In this document: piece by piece, positions 61,057-64,000 of the stretch
Layout of the letters: every line of letters starts with the position of its first letter
How positions within the stretch are numbered: the stretch's first letter is position 1
NCBI RefSeq assembly: GCF_021021475.1
Contig: NZ_JAINWL010000001.1
Coordinates: forward strand, 1,116,001 to 1,180,000
DNA length: 64,000 bases
Direction of reading: 5' to 3'
Source: Citromicrobium bathyomarinum
GTDB taxonomy: Bacteria > Pseudomonadota > Alphaproteobacteria > Sphingomonadales > Sphingomonadaceae
Program-made: the position numbers and the translations under genes
The notes under the pieces: model-generated
What the model was told of the DNA's origin: nothing
Databases searched by the model: none
What the model saw: the letters and a program-made list of their open reading frames with translations, nothing else

Positions 61057-62430
61057 TTAGCCAGCCGCCCGCCCAAGCCGCGCGCGGGCTTCGTCTTCAC
61101 CGATCAGCGGCAGCAGCTCGCCCATGTCGGGGCCGTGGTCCATGCCGGTCAGCGCCTGACGCAGCGGCAGGAACAGCGGCTTGCCCTTGCGCCCGGTGCG
61201 CTCTTTCAGCGTCGAGGTCAGCGCGCCCCACGGGTTGTCGCCCCATGTCAGCGCATCCGCCGCGTCGGCCAGAAACGCACGGTCTTCGTCGGAGAATGCG
61301 GGCTGCTTGATCGGCCCGGTGACCAGCCGCCAAAGCTCGGCCGCCTCGCCGACATGCGACAGGTTGGGCCGGATCGCGTGCCAGCCCGCCTCGTCGATTC
61401 CCCCGGGCAGGCGGTCCTCCACCTGCGCATAATCCATCTGGTGGACGATCGCCGCGTTGAGCCGCTCCAGCTCCGCCTCGTCGAACTTGGCCGGCGCGCG
61501 GCCGAAGCTCTCCAGATCGAAGCCTTCGATCAGCGTCGCACGGTCGGCGATCGGCTCGACCGGCTGACTGGTGCCCAGCCGCGCCAGCAGCGAAAGGATC
61601 GCCTCCGGCTCGATCCCCTGCTCGCGCAATGCCTCGCACGACAGCGAGCCGAGGCGCTTGGACAGCTTGCCCTCCTTGCCGACCAGCAGCGCGGTGTGGC
61701 CGAAGCGCGGGAAGCTGTCGATCACATCGCAGTGATCGGGCCCGACCCCGGCCGCATGCAGGGCGGTGAACATCTGCACCTGGACGGCGGTGTTGGACAC
61801 ATGGTCCTCCCCGCGCAGCACGTCGGTCACGCCCATGTCCATGTCGTCGATCACGCTTGGCAGCATGTAGAGCCAGCTGCCGTCGGCGCGGCGGATAACC
61901 GGATCGGAAAGCTGCGCGGGATCGAATTTCTGCGGGCCGCGCACGCCGTCTTCCCACGCAATCAGTTCGTCATGGTCGAGCTTGAAGCGCCAGTGCGGGG
62001 CGATGCCTTCGGCTTCCTTCGCGGCGCGCCCGTCCTCGCTCATCGAGAGCGCCGCGCGGTCGTAGATCGGGGGCAGGCCGCGCCCCAGCGCGATCTTGCG
62101 CTTCAGCTCCAGCTCCTGCGCGGTCTCGTAGGCGGGATAGACCCGGCCTGCGTCCTTCAGCTTGGCAAAGGCATCCTCGTACAGATCGAGCCGCTGCGAC
62201 TGGCGAAACTCGGCATCGGGTTCCAGCCCCAGCCAGGCGAGGTCTTCGCGGATCGCGGTGACATATTCCTCGCGGCTGCGCTCTGCGTCGGTGTCGTCGA
62301 TGCGCAGCAGGAACTTGCCCCGCCCTTCATCATCGCCCTTCCGGGCAAGCAGCCAGTTGTGAAGCGCGGTGCGCAGGTTGCCGACGTGGAGGCGGCCCGT
62401 GGGTGAAGGCGCGAAGCGGGTGACGATCAT
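61057..62430 (-). CDS. gltX: glutamate--tRNA ligase
   Basis: 457 residues, class I synthetase. The HIGH-like motif is GRLHVGNLR, the KMSKS-like motif is KEGKLSKRLGS, and FLLRIDDTDAERS, AYETAQELELKR and VLRGEDHVSNTAVQ are conserved GluRS segments. The length is a little short of E. coli GltX (471). Alphaproteobacteria often have two GltX proteins, one of which may charge tRNA-Gln for amidation. Followed by the deacetylase gene on the same strand. Confidence 0.94.
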   Translation of the reverse strand: MIVTRFAPSPTGRLHVGNLRTALHNWLLARKGDDEGRGKFLLRIDDTDAERSREEYVTAIREDLAWLGLEPDAEFRQSQRLDLYEDAFAKLKDAGRVYPAYETAQELELKRKIALGRGLPPIYDRAALSMSEDGRAAKEAEGIAPHWRFKLDHDELIAWEDGVRGPQKFDPAQLSDPVIRRADGSWLYMLPSVIDDMDMGVTDVLRGEDHVSNTAVQVQMFTALHAAGVGPDHCDVIDSFPRFGHTALLVGKEGKLSKRLGSLSCEALREQGIEPEAILSLLARLGTSQPVEPIADRATLIEGFDLESFGRAPAKFDEAELERLNAAIVHQMDYAQVEDRLPGGIDEAGWHAIRPNLSHVGEAAELWRLVTGPIKQPAFSDEDRAFLADAADALTWGDNPWGALTSTLKERTGRKGKPLFLPLRQALTGMDHGPDMGELLPLIGEDEARARLGRAAG

Positions 62431-62486
62431 GGCAAGCAGCGCTACTCGCGCGCTCGCACGCCTTCAAGCGTGTGTCGCTGCTCGGG

Positions 62487-64000
62487 CTAGGCCACCTGGC
62501 AGCGGATCGGGTGGACGTTGGAGGCGATTTGCTCCGGCGCGGGCCGGTGATCGGGCTGAGCATCTTGCGGCGCAGCGGAGGGTCGGGCCGCCAGCTCGCT
62601 CTCCATCGGGCGCGAGATGTAATAGCCCTGCGCCTCCTGGCAGCCGTGCCGTTTCAGCCAGTCGTACTGCTCCTTCGTCTCGACGCCCTCGGCAGTGGTT
62701 TCCATGCCCAGCGCCCGGGCGAGCATGATGACATTGCGGACGATCGCCTGGCAATCGGCGCGCTCCAGCATTTCCGAGACGAAGCATCGGTCGATCTTGA
62801 TCTTGTCGAAGGGGAAGGCGCGCAGGTAGTTGAGCGAGGAATAGCCCGTCCCGAAATCGTCGAGCGCGATCCGCACGCCCAGATCGCGCAGGCGATGGAG
62901 CAATTCCACATTGCTCTCGCTGTCGTGCATCAGCGCGCTCTCGGTGATCTCGATCTCGACCCTCTGCGGGTCGATCTGCGCTTCGACGATGGCGTTGGTC
63001 AGCACGGTGACGAGGTTCGGATTGCACATCTGCACTGGCGAGAGGTTGATCGCGATCCGGTGCGGCTCGTCCCAGCTGGCCGCTTCCTCGATCGCCTGGC
63101 GGATGATCCATTCGCCCAGCGGGATGATCAGCCCGGTCTCTTCCGCGATATCGATGAACTCGCCCGGCAGGATCCGCCCGCGCACGGGATGTTCCCACCG
63201 AACAAGCGTTTCCTTGCCGGTCCACTTGCCGGTCTTGAGGCACACCTGCGGCTGGTAGACGAGCGTGAACTGCCCTTCCGTGATCGCGGTGCGCAGGTCC
63301 AGCTCCAGATTGCGGCGGGCGTGTTCGTTGTGATTGAGCGAGGGGTCGTAATCGGCGAAGGTCGACCGGCCGGCGCGCTTGGCGGCATACAGCGCAAGGT
63401 CGGCCTGGCGCATCAGCTCTTCGCCGTCGATGCTGTCATCCTCGCTGTAGCCGACCCCGACCGAGGCGGACACGCGCACCGTCTGCCCATCGATATTGAA
63501 CGGCTGCGCCATCGCTTCCACGATCCGCTCCGCACACTGGTGGACCGCTTCGAGATTGCGCACCCGGGTCAGCAGGACCGCGAATTCGTCGCCTCCCAGC
63601 CGCGCGGCGAGATCATGTTCGCGGATCACGCCGAGAATCCGGCGCGCAGCCGCGCGGACCAGCCCGTCGCCGACATGATGGCCGAGCGTGTCGTTGACCG
63701 ACTTGAAGTGGTCGAGGTCGATATAGAGCAGCGCGATCCGCCGCCGCCTGCCGGTTCCGGCAAGCATTTCGTTCAGGCTTTCGTTGAACAGATGGCGGTT
63801 GGCGAGCTCGGTCAGCTGGTCGTAACGGGCCATCCGCGCGACCCGCTGTTCGGTCTGGCGGCTCTCGGTCACATCGCGCAGCACACCGCGCACGGAGCCG
63901 TCGCTGGCCGGATTGCCGGAGATGGTCCACCAGCGCTTTTCGCTGCCCACGGTGATTTCCAGTGCAAGATCGCGGAACCGCACCCGGTCGAGCAGCAACG
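62487..64000 (-). CDS. GGDEF-EAL cyclic-di-GMP enzyme with PAS segment (5' end outside window)
   Basis: At least 504 codons; the N-terminus lies beyond the right edge. A PAS-like tail (WWTISGNPASDGSVRGVLRD) precedes a GGDEF domain with intact ARLGGDEFAVLL and DLDHFKSVNDTLGHHVGD, and a C-terminal EAL domain with ETLVRW in place of EALVRW. The other EAL catalytic residues are present: INLSP, EITESALM, DDFGTGYSSL, IKIDRCFV and GVETKEQ. Both cyclase and phosphodiesterase activities are possible. It governs c-di-GMP turnover, probably at the membrane or in response to a PAS ligand. Confidence 0.93.
   Translation of the reverse strand, partial: LLLDRVRFRDLALEITVGSEKRWWTISGNPASDGSVRGVLRDVTESRQTEQRVARMARYDQLTELANRHLFNESLNEMLAGTGRRRRIALLYIDLDHFKSVNDTLGHHVGDGLVRAAARRILGVIREHDLAARLGGDEFAVLLTRVRNLEAVHQCAERIVEAMAQPFNIDGQTVRVSASVGVGYSEDDSIDGEELMRQADLALYAAKRAGRSTFADYDPSLNHNEHARRNLELDLRTAITEGQFTLVYQPQVCLKTGKWTGKETLVRWEHPVRGRILPGEFIDIAEETGLIIPLGEWIIRQAIEEAASWDEPHRIAINLSPVQMCNPNLVTVLTNAIVEAQIDPQRVEIEITESALMHDSESNVELLHRLRDLGVRIALDDFGTGYSSLNYLRAFPFDKIKIDRCFVSEMLERADCQAIVRNVIMLARALGMETTAEGVETKEQYDWLKRHGCQEAQGYYISRPMESELAARPSAAPQDAQPDHRPAPEQIASNVHPIRCQVA

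Overview
The window is GC-rich, densely coded DNA from an alphaproteobacterial chromosome. The gene set fits the Sphingomonadales, most likely an Erythrobacteraceae-type marine or soil heterotroph. Supporting genes are a large 180-kDa-type NAD-glutamate dehydrogenase, a CYP153-like alkane hydroxylase, GapR (DUF2312), DUF1244, an NDUFA9-like complex I protein, IHF-beta, PurT, many Tat and lipoprotein signals and frequent ATGA or GTGA gene overlaps. This placement is inference from gene content; there is no rRNA here. Two tRNA-Leu genes are present. I see no CRISPR array, insertion sequence, integrase or prophage.

Layout. 0-13 kb: a truncated PhoD phosphatase, an alpha/beta hydrolase, NAD-GDH, a ferredoxin-reductase-like flavoprotein, queG, a NatAB-like ABC exporter, CYP153 and a lipoprotein MsrB. 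13-19 kb: a three-gene membrane glycosylation unit (GT-C transferase, GtrA, FAD mutase-like enzyme), a cysteine-metabolism PLP enzyme, tRNA-Leu(UAA), ihfB and a GntR regulator. 19-25 kb: a five-gene plus-strand operon with a proton/peptide symporter, two amidohydrolases (the second lacking its metal-binding HxH), an exported FKBP and NnrU. 25-33 kb: a PaaG-like isomerase, a large RTX/FG-GAP protein, a ToxR-like membrane regulator, dxs, a Zur-like regulator, and a lipoprotein MsrA coupled to an unannotated 39-residue membrane peptide. 33-41 kb: rpe-heparinase-purH, DUF2141, a stand-alone AceE-like enzyme, a short ORF with a tandem duplication, and tRNA-Leu(CAG).

41-54 kb: NDUFA9-like, NfeD/SPFH pair, a small exported protein with a clear terminator, dienelactone hydrolase, YceI, nitronate monooxygenase, LytTR plus DUF2306, purT, lysC, ubiG, GDPD, a YffB/Spx-like protein, a small monooxygenase and a Gly/Tyr lipoprotein. 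54-64 kb: ruvC and yebC separated by a multi-hairpin repeat, a stress-type SDR with YbjQ, gapR, DUF1244, pyk, a visibly AT-richer two-gene island (a membrane GAF-like protein plus a 66-residue ORF), an acetylpolyamine amidohydrolase-like protein, gltX and a GGDEF-EAL protein cut by the window end.

Most of the window is ordinary housekeeping sequence. The places most likely to hold something undescribed are the island at 58.8-60.0 kb, the ToxR-like regulator beside the RTX protein, the GT-C/GtrA/FAD trio, the peptide coupled to msrA, and a 24-nt element repeated upstream of two unrelated genes 52 kb apart. No stretch over 300 bases is without a gene; the largest is 466-756, which holds one copy of that element.
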